NCBI GenBank assembly: GCA_947460245.1
Contig: CANHGL010000015.1
Span: forward strand, 1-44,790
Origin: Sphingobacteriales bacterium
GTDB taxonomy: Bacteria > Bacteroidota > Bacteroidia > Chitinophagales > JADIYW01
Direction: 5' to 3'
Length of the DNA: 44,790 nt
Shown here: positions 6,870 to 16,145 of the stretch, piece by piece
Layout: each line of letters begins with the position of its first letter
Numbering within the stretch: position 1 is the first letter of the stretch
Notes under the pieces: model-generated
What the model was told of the DNA's origin: nothing
The model's database searches: none
The model's input: only the letters and a program-made list of their open reading frames with translations
Program-made: the position numbers and the translations under genes

Positions 6870-9518
6870 TTATTTTTTATTGATAAGCAATTCTGCCTGT
6901 TGTAAAACTTCGGAAATACCATTAACATCCGTTCCACCTGCTGTAGCATAAAATGGTTGTCCGCCGCCTCCGCCTTTAATAGCCTTGGCCAATTCTTTCA
7001 CCATATTACCTGCATGTAACTGTTTCTCTTTCACTAAATTTTCAGAAATAATTACAGATATAACAGGCTTTTGATTAATAACAGCTACGGCTACAAAGAA
7101 TAAATTCTCGAATTCATGTTTTAAGTCAAACTGAATTTTTTTAAGCCCATCTGCATTAACACCTTCTATCTTTTCCAGCAACACACTGACATTATCCTTC
7201 TTCAATACCTTAGTTCGTAAATCTTGTTTTACAAGCTCTACTTTGCCCTGTTGATAGATTTCAATTTCTTTACCCAGTGCTGTATTCTCTTCTAATAATT
7301 GCTGTACTTGTTTTATTCTGTCTTTAGGATGCTTCAATACTTCATCAACCAACTGGAGTTGCTGTAATTTCTCATTTACATAATGTAATGCCATTTCTCC
7401 ACATACTGCTTCCAATCTTCTCACACCAGCAGCAACAGCACCTTCCGACATGATCTTAAACAAACCCAGTTCTCCGGTAGATCCAACATGTGTTCCACCA
7501 CAAAGTTCTATGGAATACTTTTCATCCATGATTACCACCCTTACCACGTCGCCATATTTCTCTCCAAATAAAGCCATAGCACCCAATTTCATGGCTTCAT
7601 CTTTTGGTAATTCTTTAATTACCACAGGAATGTTCTGACGAATTTTCTCATTCACTAATCGTTCTACTTGTTGTATTTCTTCAACACTCATCTTAGCAAA
7701 ATGAGAGAAATCAAATCGCAGGTATTCACTATTGTTTAAAGATCCCTTCTGTGCTATATGCTTTCCTAATACTTGTTGTAGAGCAGCTTGCAGTAAATGC
7801 GTAGCTGAATGGTGTACAGTTGTTTTTTGACGAACTGTTGCATCTACACGGGCAAGTACTTTACCTTTTAAAGATGCCGGTAACAGATCTGCAAAATGAA
7901 CAATTAAATCATTTTCTTTTTTGGTATCGGTAATCACAACGTTAAAATCATCCCCGGAAAGCATACCGATATCACCCACCTGTCCACCGCTCTCTGCATA
8001 AAAAGGTGTTTTATCCAATACCAATTGATACTGCTCCTTTCCTTTTGCTTTGATCTTTCTATACCGAAGTACTTTTGATTCTGACTCCAACGAGTTATAC
8101 CCTACGAATGTAGATTTTCCATCTGCCAGTATCACCCAGTCATCTACATTCAACTCTGTAGCTGCACGGCTTCTTTCCTTTTGTTTTTGCAATTCCTCTT
8201 CAAATCCCTGTTCATCTACAGTAAATCCTTTCTCTGAAGCAATTAACGTAGTAAGGTCTATTGGAAATCCATAAGTATCTAATAATTCAAACGCAGCTTT
8301 TCCATCTATCTGTTTTCCCTTTGTATCTGCAATAATAATATCAAGGCGCTTCAGACCAGACTCTAACGTTTTAAGAAATGAATTTTCTTCCTCCAATATC
8401 ACCTTAGTAACGAATGCTACCTGTTGCTGCAATTCAGGAAATACCGTTTCAAATTGCTTTGCCAAAACGGGTACCAATAAATGCAATAAAGGTTCTTTTC
8501 TATCCAGGTAGGAATAATAATAACGCACGGCCCTTCTAAGAATTCTACGAATTACATAGCCCGCACCGGTATTGGATGGCAACTGACCATCTGCAATAGT
8601 GAAAGAAACCGCCCGGATATGATCTGATAATACCCTAAAGGCAATGGCTTCCTTACTGTCACTCCTGTCATACTTTTTCTGTATCAGTTGCTCAATAGCT
8701 TCTATGGTTCCGCTAAAGACATCGGTATCATAGTTAGAAGATTTACCTTGTATAACCCTTACTAAACGCTCAAAGCCCATACCAGTATCCACATGTTTTG
8801 CGGGCAGTAAAGCCAAGCTTCCATCTTTTAATCTATTGAATTGAATAAATACGTTATTCCAAATCTCTATAACCTGAGGATGATCTGCATTCACCAATTG
8901 TTTTCCATCAGTTTGTTTTCGCTCCTCTTCTGTTCTACAGTCGACATGTATCTCTGTACAAGGACCGCAAGGTCCGGTATCTCCCATCTCCCAAAAGTTA
9001 TCTTTCTTGTTACCAAGCAATATTCTGTCTTCAGCAATCCACTGTTTCCAGAAATTATAAGATTCTTCGTCTTTAGGTAAATTCTCTTTTTCATCACCTT
9101 CAAAGACGGTAACGTATAATCTGTCTTTATCGAGTTTCAATACTTCTGTAAGTAGCTCCCAGCTCCAGGCTATGGCTTCTTCTTTAAAATAACCACCTTT
9201 TGGATTTTGTGGATCACCGAATGACCAGTTCCCTAACATTTCAAACATGGTATGATGATAAGTGTCTACACCAACCTCTTCGAGGTCGTTGTGCTTACCG
9301 GAAACTCTAAGACATTTTTGCGTATCTGCAATGCGCTGATTTTCTGGACGAGCATTACCCAGGAAGTAATCCTTAAACTGATTCATACCAGCATTGGTAA
9401 AAAGCAAAGTAGGATCATTCTTCACCACAACAGGAGCAGATGCTACAATTAGATGGTTTTTATCTCTGAAAAACTGTAAAAAAGCTTCACGTATTTCTTT
9501 GGCACTTTTATAGTTCAT
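6870..9518 (-). CDS. alaS: Alanyl-tRNA synthetase
   Basis: This enzyme charges tRNA-Ala and hydrolyses mischarged Ser- and Gly-tRNA-Ala. At 882 residues it is full length. The N-terminal class II catalytic domain begins with IREAFLQFFRDKNH and contains FTNAGMNQFKDYFLG and MFEMLGNWSFGD. The editing domain shows the zinc-binding pair His570 and His574 in HHSATHLL and Cys673 with His677 in CGGTH. The C-Ala domain ends with a glycine-rich KGGGGGQPFYATAGG. The start at 9518 gives MNYKSAKEIR, the usual beginning in this phylum. Upstream lies a 145-base divergent intergenic region shared with the M23 peptidase gene. Confidence 0.98.
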   Translation of the reverse strand: MNYKSAKEIREAFLQFFRDKNHLIVASAPVVVKNDPTLLFTNAGMNQFKDYFLGNARPENQRIADTQKCLRVSGKHNDLEEVGVDTYHHTMFEMLGNWSFGDPQNPKGGYFKEEAIAWSWELLTEVLKLDKDRLYVTVFEGDEKENLPKDEESYNFWKQWIAEDRILLGNKKDNFWEMGDTGPCGPCTEIHVDCRTEEERKQTDGKQLVNADHPQVIEIWNNVFIQFNRLKDGSLALLPAKHVDTGMGFERLVRVIQGKSSNYDTDVFSGTIEAIEQLIQKKYDRSDSKEAIAFRVLSDHIRAVSFTIADGQLPSNTGAGYVIRRILRRAVRYYYSYLDRKEPLLHLLVPVLAKQFETVFPELQQQVAFVTKVILEEENSFLKTLESGLKRLDIIIADTKGKQIDGKAAFELLDTYGFPIDLTTLIASEKGFTVDEQGFEEELQKQKERSRAATELNVDDWVILADGKSTFVGYNSLESESKVLRYRKIKAKGKEQYQLVLDKTPFYAESGGQVGDIGMLSGDDFNVVITDTKKENDLIVHFADLLPASLKGKVLARVDATVRQKTTVHHSATHLLQAALQQVLGKHIAQKGSLNNSEYLRFDFSHFAKMSVEEIQQVERLVNEKIRQNIPVVIKELPKDEAMKLGAMALFGEKYGDVVRVVIMDEKYSIELCGGTHVGSTGELGLFKIMSEGAVAAGVRRLEAVCGEMALHYVNEKLQQLQLVDEVLKHPKDRIKQVQQLLEENTALGKEIEIYQQGKVELVKQDLRTKVLKKDNVSVLLEKIEGVNADGLKKIQFDLKHEFENLFFVAVAVINQKPVISVIISENLVKEKQLHAGNMVKELAKAIKGGGGGQPFYATAGGTDVNGISEVLQQAELLINKK

Positions 9519-9663
9519 TGATTAGCAATGGTTTTTGTTTAATAAAAAAAGTATAACTTAGTATTTCTAAACTGTTTGTCGCAGCTATTATGTATTGGCC
9601 AATCAACGTTGCATGTTCAGAATACGAGCACAAAACAAAAATATTATTTTTTAAGCCAAATTA

Positions 9664-10635
9664 ATGGAAAAGGAAAAATATTATTACAATCCTAACACAC
9701 TAAAATACGAGAAGTATAAACTCAGTATTGGACAACGTATTTTAAGGATAGTTGGCTTTTTCACGTCTGCTTTCTTTTTCGGCTTCCTCGCCATGATATT
9801 AGGCTATACCTTCTTTGACAGTCCGGATAAACAAACGGAAAAGATTCGGTTAAAACAAATGCAGGTAAAGTATGAGATACTGGACAAACGCATAGAGTCA
9901 TTGTCAAAAGTATTGCAAGACATGGGTGATCGGGATGACAATATATACCGAACTATATTTGAATCAGACCCATTGTCTGATAATCTCAGGAATGGCAACA
10001 TAAGAAAGTCTAAAATATATGATGCACTGAGGGATCTTCCGGATGGTAAGATTGTATCAAATACCTTAGAAAAAATAGAATCATTGGAGAAAAGGACATA
10101 TGTACAATCTAAGTCGTATGACGAACTTGCCAAAATGATAAAAAATAAGGAGGAGCTACTCGCCAGCATACCGGCAATTCAGCCAGTATCCAATAAAGAT
10201 TTAAAAAGAATAGCCTCAGGATTTGGTATGCGAATAGATCCAATCTATAAAACACCGAGGTTGCATGCAGGACTGGATTTTACTGCAGAGACAGGCACGC
10301 CGGTATATGCTACTGGAAATGGTATTGTTGAGATAGCGGGTTCAGAAAGCGATGGCTATGGAAATAAGGTCGTTATTAATAATGGTTATGGGTATCATAC
10401 TTTATTTGGACACAATAGCAGGATATTGGTAAAAAGAGGACAAAGGGTATTGCGCGGACAAACCATTGCACTCGTAGGAAATACGGGGAAAAGCACGGGT
10501 CCACATTGCCATTATGAAGTTTGGAAAAATGGAAGAAAAATTGATCCTGTTAACTATTTCTTCAATGATTTATCCCCTGAACAATATGATCAAATATTAA
10601 GAATTGCAGAACAAAGCAATCAAGCATTTGATTAA
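9664..10635 (+). CDS. M23 family metallopeptidase (LytM-like), membrane anchored
   Basis: A likely peptidoglycan endopeptidase or regulator of cell-wall hydrolysis, facing the periplasm. The cytoplasmic N terminus YYYNPNTLKYEKYK precedes one transmembrane segment at about residues 27-50. A coiled region (about 55-165) and the LytM domain from about 180 follow. Zinc ligands of M23 are visible: His201 and Asp205 in HAGLDF, and His283 in HCHYEVW, with His250 in the LFGHN block. All catalytic positions are present, so it is probably active rather than an EnvC-like activator. The N-terminal YNP.TL.YE pattern is common in Bacteroidota M23 proteins. It shares a divergent intergenic region with alaS, and a MerR gene follows after 25 bases, so an operon is plausible. 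Confidence 0.92.
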   Translation: MEKEKYYYNPNTLKYEKYKLSIGQRILRIVGFFTSAFFFGFLAMILGYTFFDSPDKQTEKIRLKQMQVKYEILDKRIESLSKVLQDMGDRDDNIYRTIFESDPLSDNLRNGNIRKSKIYDALRDLPDGKIVSNTLEKIESLEKRTYVQSKSYDELAKMIKNKEELLASIPAIQPVSNKDLKRIASGFGMRIDPIYKTPRLHAGLDFTAETGTPVYATGNGIVEIAGSESDGYGNKVVINNGYGYHTLFGHNSRILVKRGQRVLRGQTIALVGNTGKSTGPHCHYEVWKNGRKIDPVNYFFNDLSPEQYDQILRIAEQSNQAFD

Positions 10636-10660
10636 AAAATACACTTTCAAAAAAGCAACT

Positions 10661-10999
10661 ATGCCATATAAAGACAAAGAAATTGAAAAAATGTATTTCA
10701 CCATCAGTGAAGTCGCCAAACAATTTAATGTTGCCGCTTCACTTATCCGTTTCTGGGAAACGGAGTTTGAAATCTTAAAACCTAAAAAAACGACTAAGGG
10801 CAACCGTTTATATACTAAGAAGGACATAGAGAATTTCAGACTTGTATATCACCTCGTTAAAGAAAAAGGATTTACTTTAGATGGCGCCAAAAAGAAACTA
10901 AAAGAGGGAAATACAAAATCCGTGGATACCCAATCTGAGATTATCTCCCACCTGAAAAATATTAAAAGCTTTCTGAAAACAATGCATGATGAATTATAG
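10661..10999 (+). CDS. MerR-family transcriptional regulator
   Basis: A 112-residue DNA-binding protein with a MerR-type winged helix near its start: YFTISEVAKQFNVAASLIRFWE, then RLYTKKDIENFRLVYHLVKEKGFTLDGA. The remaining 40 residues form a short helix instead of an effector-binding domain, so no ligand can be guessed. I set the start at the ATG at 10661. An upstream in-frame ATG at 10604 would overlap the peptidase gene by 32 bases and adds a lysine-rich stretch not seen in such proteins. The downstream lipoprotein gene begins inside its last 14 bases, indicating translational coupling. Confidence 0.87.
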   Translation: MPYKDKEIEKMYFTISEVAKQFNVAASLIRFWETEFEILKPKKTTKGNRLYTKKDIENFRLVYHLVKEKGFTLDGAKKKLKEGNTKSVDTQSEIISHLKNIKSFLKTMHDEL

Positions 11000-11564
11000 A
11001 CATACAATACTATCTAAATCTTTACCGTTTTTTTACATCATAATCTGTGTTTTTATTCTTTTAAATTCCTGCAAAAATGAAGCGACGAAGATTTCTGTAA
11101 AAAATCCATCTCCTTACTTTACAAATTTCTTTTCAGAGCATGAAGAAGGCATCTTGAAAAGTATTTCTTTTAACAGTCAGGCAGGTGAAATAAAAAAAAT
11201 AGAAAAATCTAAATTATACGAGTCCAGCAACGATCATCTGTTTTATGAGTTTAGCTATCCAAAAGACTCCACCCCTTTCGAGGAGTACGCGAATATTCAT
11301 TATTATTTCAATGAAGCCAATACATTAGATATCATTACGGCGGATATCTATCTCAACGATTCCATTCAGGAACAGCAGCTAAAAAATAATCTAATAGATT
11401 ATTACACCCAGCAATTTGGAAATCCAAAGACCGATGACTACGGTTACACAACCTGGAATGCAAGCAAAAAAGAAAAGAAAACTGATAAAGAGTATAGCTA
11501 TTCTGTAGCCATAAAGAAACTGAAAGATGACTATGGGATAAACCTGGAATATCTAAAAGAATAA
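10986..11564 (+). CDS. Small lipoprotein of unknown function
   Basis: I do not recognise a family. The 192-residue product has an N-terminal hydrophobic stretch (about residues 13-28) followed by a lipobox-like LLNSC, so it is probably an outer-membrane or periplasmic lipoprotein. The mature part is mixed alpha/beta, with a tyrosine- and lysine-rich C-terminal half. The start codon lies inside the end of the MerR gene: ATG at 10986 overlaps it by 14 bases, and a second ATG follows at 10989. This implies co-expression with the regulator and probably with the M23 peptidase. It ends six bases before the convergent barrel protein gene. The role could relate to the cell wall by association only. 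Confidence 0.75.
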   Translation: MMNYRHTILSKSLPFFYIIICVFILLNSCKNEATKISVKNPSPYFTNFFSEHEEGILKSISFNSQAGEIKKIEKSKLYESSNDHLFYEFSYPKDSTPFEEYANIHYYFNEANTLDIITADIYLNDSIQEQQLKNNLIDYYTQQFGNPKTDDYGYTTWNASKKEKKTDKEYSYSVAIKKLKDDYGINLEYLKE

Positions 11565-11570
11565 ACAGAA

Positions 11571-13304
11571 CTAGAATTCATAGCGCTTATACGGGATACT
11601 CCAGCGCAGGCTCAGATTCACAAAATTCGTTTGCATATTTCTACTGACATCTGCACTTTTTTTCTTTCTATATATATAACTCAAATCAACAAAAATATTA
11701 TGCCATGGCTCGTAGGTAGCCACAAAATCTATATAAAACGTACGAGCCTGAACACCTTGTCCGGTAGTATTTCCAAATTCACGCTCAAAGGTTCCATAAA
11801 TCTTCATAGGATTTCCGCCCCAATTGGTAGTATCTGAATCTTCCCCTTTTTTACTGTATATAAATCTCGAAGAAAGATATAACTGCTGTATAGGCTGGTA
11901 CTTAGCCTGAAAAATCAACTCTGTAAAATTTGCTCCAAGTGGATGTGCCAGCGGTTGATTATAGTGTGTCCACGAAGTTATAGTATCATAGTGAGAATAG
12001 GTATATGGTCGGGCAATATTAGCTTCCAGTTGCAAATCCAGGTGATCTACTCCAAATGCATCTATATATTTCATACCCAATTGAGCAGCAAACTTATTAC
12101 CCCACCACTTTCTTGGATGTAATAAACCATAGAATTTATTCTTGCCGGGGGTACTGAATTCCTTGCTGAAATTAAACTCATCCAGCAACAATTGTCCGTA
12201 AATCTGACAATGCTTGGCGAAATTCACCTTAAAATCAAAACCTAAAAATGCATTATCCGGAGAGCCTAGTGCCTGCTCAACAGAACGATAAAAAATTATG
12301 GGATTCAAGTATTGTAATTCAAAACTGTTCTCCCTCCTGAACATGACACTTTCAAAAATACCAATATTTACATTCTTGGTAACATTGATACTTAAATGAT
12401 GCATCGCCATATATTTCTTAGTCAGCAAACCATCAGCACCATGCGCATAATACTTTGTCATTTCTGCAAAAATATTCTGATAGTTAATCTTCCAGATATT
12501 CGTATTTAATTTCAGGAACAGATAATTAGCTCCGAAATCAGATAAAAAAGCAGAACGTATTCCATCTCCAATAAAATTATTATCATAACCGAACTGAATA
12601 TGAAAATGCTTACTAGGTGTAACCGTAACGTAACCTTTAGCCAGGAAATAATCGTATCCATTCGATTTATACTCTTTCCAATAACCCGCTCCTGGTGGCG
12701 TTTTAGTTTGTCGGATATACTGTTCTACATAGTTAGGAAACTTTCCCTGCTCTGAAAGGAATAAGGCATAGAATCCAAATATATCATCAACCTGTCCGCG
12801 CACCTCAAAACCTTTTGAAGTAAGGTATTTAAATTTCTTATCGCTAAACTCCTCTCCTAATTTAATCTGAACAGCCGGATCTACAGATGCAGCAAAATGG
12901 GGTATTTTTATACTCAGAAAATGTGCTGGATGGGTAAATAAGAATTTTAGTTTTGGTTTTTCAGGCAAGACCGTGTGTTCATCATCAAATTCAAAATTAT
13001 CTTTATAGATATAGTCGATATTCTTTTTATCTAATTTCGTCAAACGCCCCTCCTTCATATCAGTTAAAGAATCAATATTATTGACAAAATCGACAATCAT
13101 CTTCCTGTCGTAGGGCTTATTAGATGTATGAAACTGATTAACGAGACCCGATTTAATTTCCAGTCTTTCTAAATAGTGATTTGCCTCAGAACCAATAGGA
13201 AGATAGGTGCCTTGCGAAAAGGCATCGAAACCAGTACCTAATGAAACAAGAAGCAAAACTAGAGCGCTACTCAAAAAACTCATTTTTAAACCCATACAAA
13301 ACAT
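11571..13304 (-). CDS. Outer-membrane beta-barrel protein, possibly Wzi/RemB-like
   Basis: A 577-residue protein with an N-terminal signal peptide (hydrophobic about residues 9-28, cleavage near DAFSQG) and a long region rich in alternating aromatic and polar strands, ending in a Phe (YKRYEF), as expected for outer-membrane barrels. The segment after the signal, YLPIGSEANHYLERLEIKSG, and the overall plan suggest the Bacteroidota capsule-assembly Wzi or RemB-like group; this assignment is from memory of the family and is tentative. Two further in-frame Met codons at residues 4 and 8 could be the true start (13295 or 13283). It is transcribed alone and converges with the small lipoprotein gene. 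Confidence 0.7.
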   Translation of the reverse strand: MFCMGLKMSFLSSALVLLLVSLGTGFDAFSQGTYLPIGSEANHYLERLEIKSGLVNQFHTSNKPYDRKMIVDFVNNIDSLTDMKEGRLTKLDKKNIDYIYKDNFEFDDEHTVLPEKPKLKFLFTHPAHFLSIKIPHFAASVDPAVQIKLGEEFSDKKFKYLTSKGFEVRGQVDDIFGFYALFLSEQGKFPNYVEQYIRQTKTPPGAGYWKEYKSNGYDYFLAKGYVTVTPSKHFHIQFGYDNNFIGDGIRSAFLSDFGANYLFLKLNTNIWKINYQNIFAEMTKYYAHGADGLLTKKYMAMHHLSINVTKNVNIGIFESVMFRRENSFELQYLNPIIFYRSVEQALGSPDNAFLGFDFKVNFAKHCQIYGQLLLDEFNFSKEFSTPGKNKFYGLLHPRKWWGNKFAAQLGMKYIDAFGVDHLDLQLEANIARPYTYSHYDTITSWTHYNQPLAHPLGANFTELIFQAKYQPIQQLYLSSRFIYSKKGEDSDTTNWGGNPMKIYGTFEREFGNTTGQGVQARTFYIDFVATYEPWHNIFVDLSYIYRKKKSADVSRNMQTNFVNLSLRWSIPYKRYEF

Positions 13305-13501
13305 ATTAATATTAAAGCAGGAAATACACAGTAAATATAATAAATAGCAAGCAAATCAGAGAAATATAGTACCCTGGCTTCAGGTACCTCTTATCCATCA
13401 TTAAGCACAATTGTTAATAGTATCCCCCTTGATTTCATCCTTATTCACAAACGATTTTAAAAAAAATCATGTAGGTTTGAATATTCATTAAAAACAATCC
13501 T

Positions 13502-14767
13502 ATGAAGCAACAGCAATCTGTTTCCGTTAATTATCAGATTACCATTATCGGTATCCTATTTTTTATCTTTGGTTTTATTACCTGGGCAAACAGCTCTTTA
13601 ATACCTTATTTTAAAATCGCCTGTGAACTCGGCGAAGGCGCACAATCCTTTTATGTTGCGTCCGCATTCTTTGCTGCCTATTTTTTTATGGCGATTCCAT
13701 CTTCCTATATCTTAAAATTTACAGGTTTCAAAAGGGGTATGTCTTTGGGATTATTCGTAATGGGAATAGGTTGCTTGTTATTTATTCCTGCAGCACATGC
13801 CAGGAGCTATAACTTATTCTTAATAGGTTTATTCATAATTGGTTCAGGGTTAGCCCTACTTCAAACAGCATCTAATCCTTATGTAACTGTTCTCGGACCC
13901 TTAGAGCGTGCCGCACAACGCATCTCTATTATGGGTATTTGCAATAAAATTGCAGGAATAATTGCTGTCTATGTACTTGGCTCCATTACACTAAAAAATG
14001 CAGATGTTATTAAGGAAAAACTTCTTACACTGAGTGAAGCAGAAAAAAACATAGAACTCAATGCACTTATATCCAGAGTTATACAACCCTATACTTTACT
14101 TGCAGCTATACTCTTCTTTCTAGCCATCATTATATTCTTTATAAATATGCCTGAAATCAGGGAAGATGAAACTGCAACAGAGAGTACCGAAAATAAGCAA
14201 ACAAGCATATTTAATTTCCCTTACTTATTTCTCGGAGCCCTAGCCATATTTTTTTATGTGGGAGTAGAGGTCATCAGTTATGACTCCTTTACCAACTTTG
14301 GCGAGTTCTTGGGTTATAAGCTAGAAGTAGCCAGGAACTTCCCCACCTATACAGGATATGCTTTATTAGCAGGATATATTTTCAATATTGTGACCATACC
14401 GAGATACATTTCTCAGCAGAAAGCATTACTAGTCTTAACATTACTAAGTATTATACTGGTATTCCTAACTATACTTACCAAAGGTCAAACTGCGGTAGTC
14501 TGTTTCTTATTGCTAGGATTTTCAAATGCTGTAATGTGGCCGGCTATTTGGCCGCTCGCTATTGAAGGCTTAGGAAAGTATACTAAATTAGGATCTGCAC
14601 TATTAATTATGGGTATAGTAGGTGGAGCTATTCTGCCTCCATTATATGGGAAATTCTCTGAATTTCTTAACAATAAGCAAACAGCCTATATCATTATGAT
14701 ACCAGCCTATTTATATATCTTGTTTTACGCGTTAACCGGACATAAGCTTGGGAAGCAAAAGAGATAA
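13502..14767 (+). CDS. MFS sugar permease of the FucP/NagP type
   Basis: A 421-residue inner-membrane transporter with about 12 transmembrane helices. The first helix FFIFGFITWANSSLIPYFK is typical of the FHS group (fucose, glucose/galactose and N-acetylglucosamine proton symporters), as are LLQTASNPYVTVLGP and the later NAVMWPAIWPLAIEGLGKYT. These motifs identify the family firmly, but the sugar cannot be told from sequence alone. It lies 10 bases before the dihydroorotase gene and on the same strand, so they may share a transcript although the functions seem unrelated. No sugar kinase or regulator is adjacent. Confidence 0.9.
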   Translation: MKQQQSVSVNYQITIIGILFFIFGFITWANSSLIPYFKIACELGEGAQSFYVASAFFAAYFFMAIPSSYILKFTGFKRGMSLGLFVMGIGCLLFIPAAHARSYNLFLIGLFIIGSGLALLQTASNPYVTVLGPLERAAQRISIMGICNKIAGIIAVYVLGSITLKNADVIKEKLLTLSEAEKNIELNALISRVIQPYTLLAAILFFLAIIIFFINMPEIREDETATESTENKQTSIFNFPYLFLGALAIFFYVGVEVISYDSFTNFGEFLGYKLEVARNFPTYTGYALLAGYIFNIVTIPRYISQQKALLVLTLLSIILVFLTILTKGQTAVVCFLLLGFSNAVMWPAIWPLAIEGLGKYTKLGSALLIMGIVGGAILPPLYGKFSEFLNNKQTAYIIMIPAYLYILFYALTGHKLGKQKR

Positions 14768-14777
14768 GTATTGAATC

Positions 14778-16112
14778 ATGAGGTATCTAATAAAAAATGG
14801 AAAACTAATTAATGAGGGAAAGATTGAGGAAAAAGATATTCTGATTCAAAATGATTTTATTGTAAGAATTGACAGTTCCATTTCTGATAATCAGGCTGTA
14901 GTAATTAATGCAGTAGGAAAATATATTATACCGGGTATTATAGATGATCAAGTTCATTTCAGAGAACCAGGATTAACCCATAAGGCAACTATTTATTCTG
15001 AATCAAAAGCAGCTGTTGCAGGAGGCGTTACATCCTTTATGGAACAACCAAACACAAAACCCGCTGCACTCACACAGGAATTACTAGAGGAAAAATATCA
15101 AATAGCAGCAACAGCATCCTTGGCTAATTATACCTTTTTCATGGGCACCTCCAATGAAAATTATGAAGAAATCATGCGTACTGATTTCAGCAAAGTAGGT
15201 GCCCTTAAAATATTCATGGGATCATCAACCGGCAACCTGCTTGTAGACGACAATTCTGTTTTAGAAAAACTGTTTGCAAATGTTCCGGGCATTATCGTTA
15301 CACATTGTGAAGATGAACATACAATTAAAGAAAACACGGATAGATACCTGGAACAGTTCGGGGAAAACATACCGATGAATTACCATCCGGTTATCAGAAA
15401 CTCAGAGGCTTGTTATTTGTCTTCTAATTTTGCTATAGGTTTAGCAAAAAAACACAATACACGCCTACATATATTTCATTTATCTACAGAAAAGGAATTG
15501 GAATTATTCACCAATACTATTCCACTAAAAGACAAAAAGATTACTGCAGAAGTTTGCGTGCACCATCTGTATTTCCAAGAAGAAGACTATGCCCGACTGG
15601 GCAGTCAGATAAAATGCAATCCGGCAGTAAAATATCAGTCGGATAAAGAGGCGCTGTTCTTGGCTATGCTGGATGATAGATTGGATATTATAGCTACTGA
15701 TCATGCCCCTCACACCTGGCAGGAAAAACAACAAACCTACCTTAAGGCTCCAGCTGGTCTTCCGCTCGTTCAACACGCTCTAAATATTATGTTGGATTTC
15801 TTTCAGAAGGATAAAATAAGTTTAGAAAAAATTATTGAAAAAATGTGTCATGCACCTGCTGTATGTTTTAAGATTAATAAAAGAGGTTTCTTAAGAGAAG
15901 GTTATTATGCCGATCTTGCCATCATAGATACAGAGGAGATCTGGAAAGTAGAAAAATCTAATATACTTTACCAATGCAACTGGAGCCCTTTCGAAGATCA
16001 AACTTTCAAAGGAAGAGTACAGCAAACATTTATAAATGGTAATCTAGTCTATAATAAAGGAGTATTTGATGAAACAGTTAAAGGCAAACGTTTATTGTTT
16101 GACATAAGCTAA
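14778..16112 (+). CDS. pyrC: Dihydroorotase (class I type, amidohydrolase fold)
   Basis: This enzyme closes carbamoyl-aspartate to dihydroorotate in pyrimidine synthesis. The 444-residue protein has the metal-dependent amidohydrolase layout: N-terminal beta sandwich (YLIKNGKLINEG), PGIIDDQVHFREPGLTHK near 51-68, LKIFMGSSTGN with the Lys expected to be carboxylated, VTHCEDE and LHIFHLST with further zinc histidines, and the catalytic TDHAPH with Asp308. The usual HxH of strand 1 reads QxH here (Gln58, His60), a point taken up in the findings. pyrE lies 25 kb away, so the pathway genes are scattered. A PLP enzyme gene follows after 33 bases. Confidence 0.92.
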   Translation: MRYLIKNGKLINEGKIEEKDILIQNDFIVRIDSSISDNQAVVINAVGKYIIPGIIDDQVHFREPGLTHKATIYSESKAAVAGGVTSFMEQPNTKPAALTQELLEEKYQIAATASLANYTFFMGTSNENYEEIMRTDFSKVGALKIFMGSSTGNLLVDDNSVLEKLFANVPGIIVTHCEDEHTIKENTDRYLEQFGENIPMNYHPVIRNSEACYLSSNFAIGLAKKHNTRLHIFHLSTEKELELFTNTIPLKDKKITAEVCVHHLYFQEEDYARLGSQIKCNPAVKYQSDKEALFLAMLDDRLDIIATDHAPHTWQEKQQTYLKAPAGLPLVQHALNIMLDFFQKDKISLEKIIEKMCHAPAVCFKINKRGFLREGYYADLAIIDTEEIWKVEKSNILYQCNWSPFEDQTFKGRVQQTFINGNLVYNKGVFDETVKGKRLLFDIS

Positions 16113-16145
16113 ACTATATTATTCCTTTCAAATTAAATTCACATT

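Noticed and set aside
9594-9603. Palindrome ATTGGCCAAT between alaS and the M23 gene
   Set aside because: A single 10-base palindrome in a divergent region is too weak to call an operator.
10604-10660. Upstream in-frame ATG of the MerR gene
   Set aside because: It overlaps the M23 peptidase gene and adds an unconserved lysine-rich stretch; the ATG at 10661 fits better.
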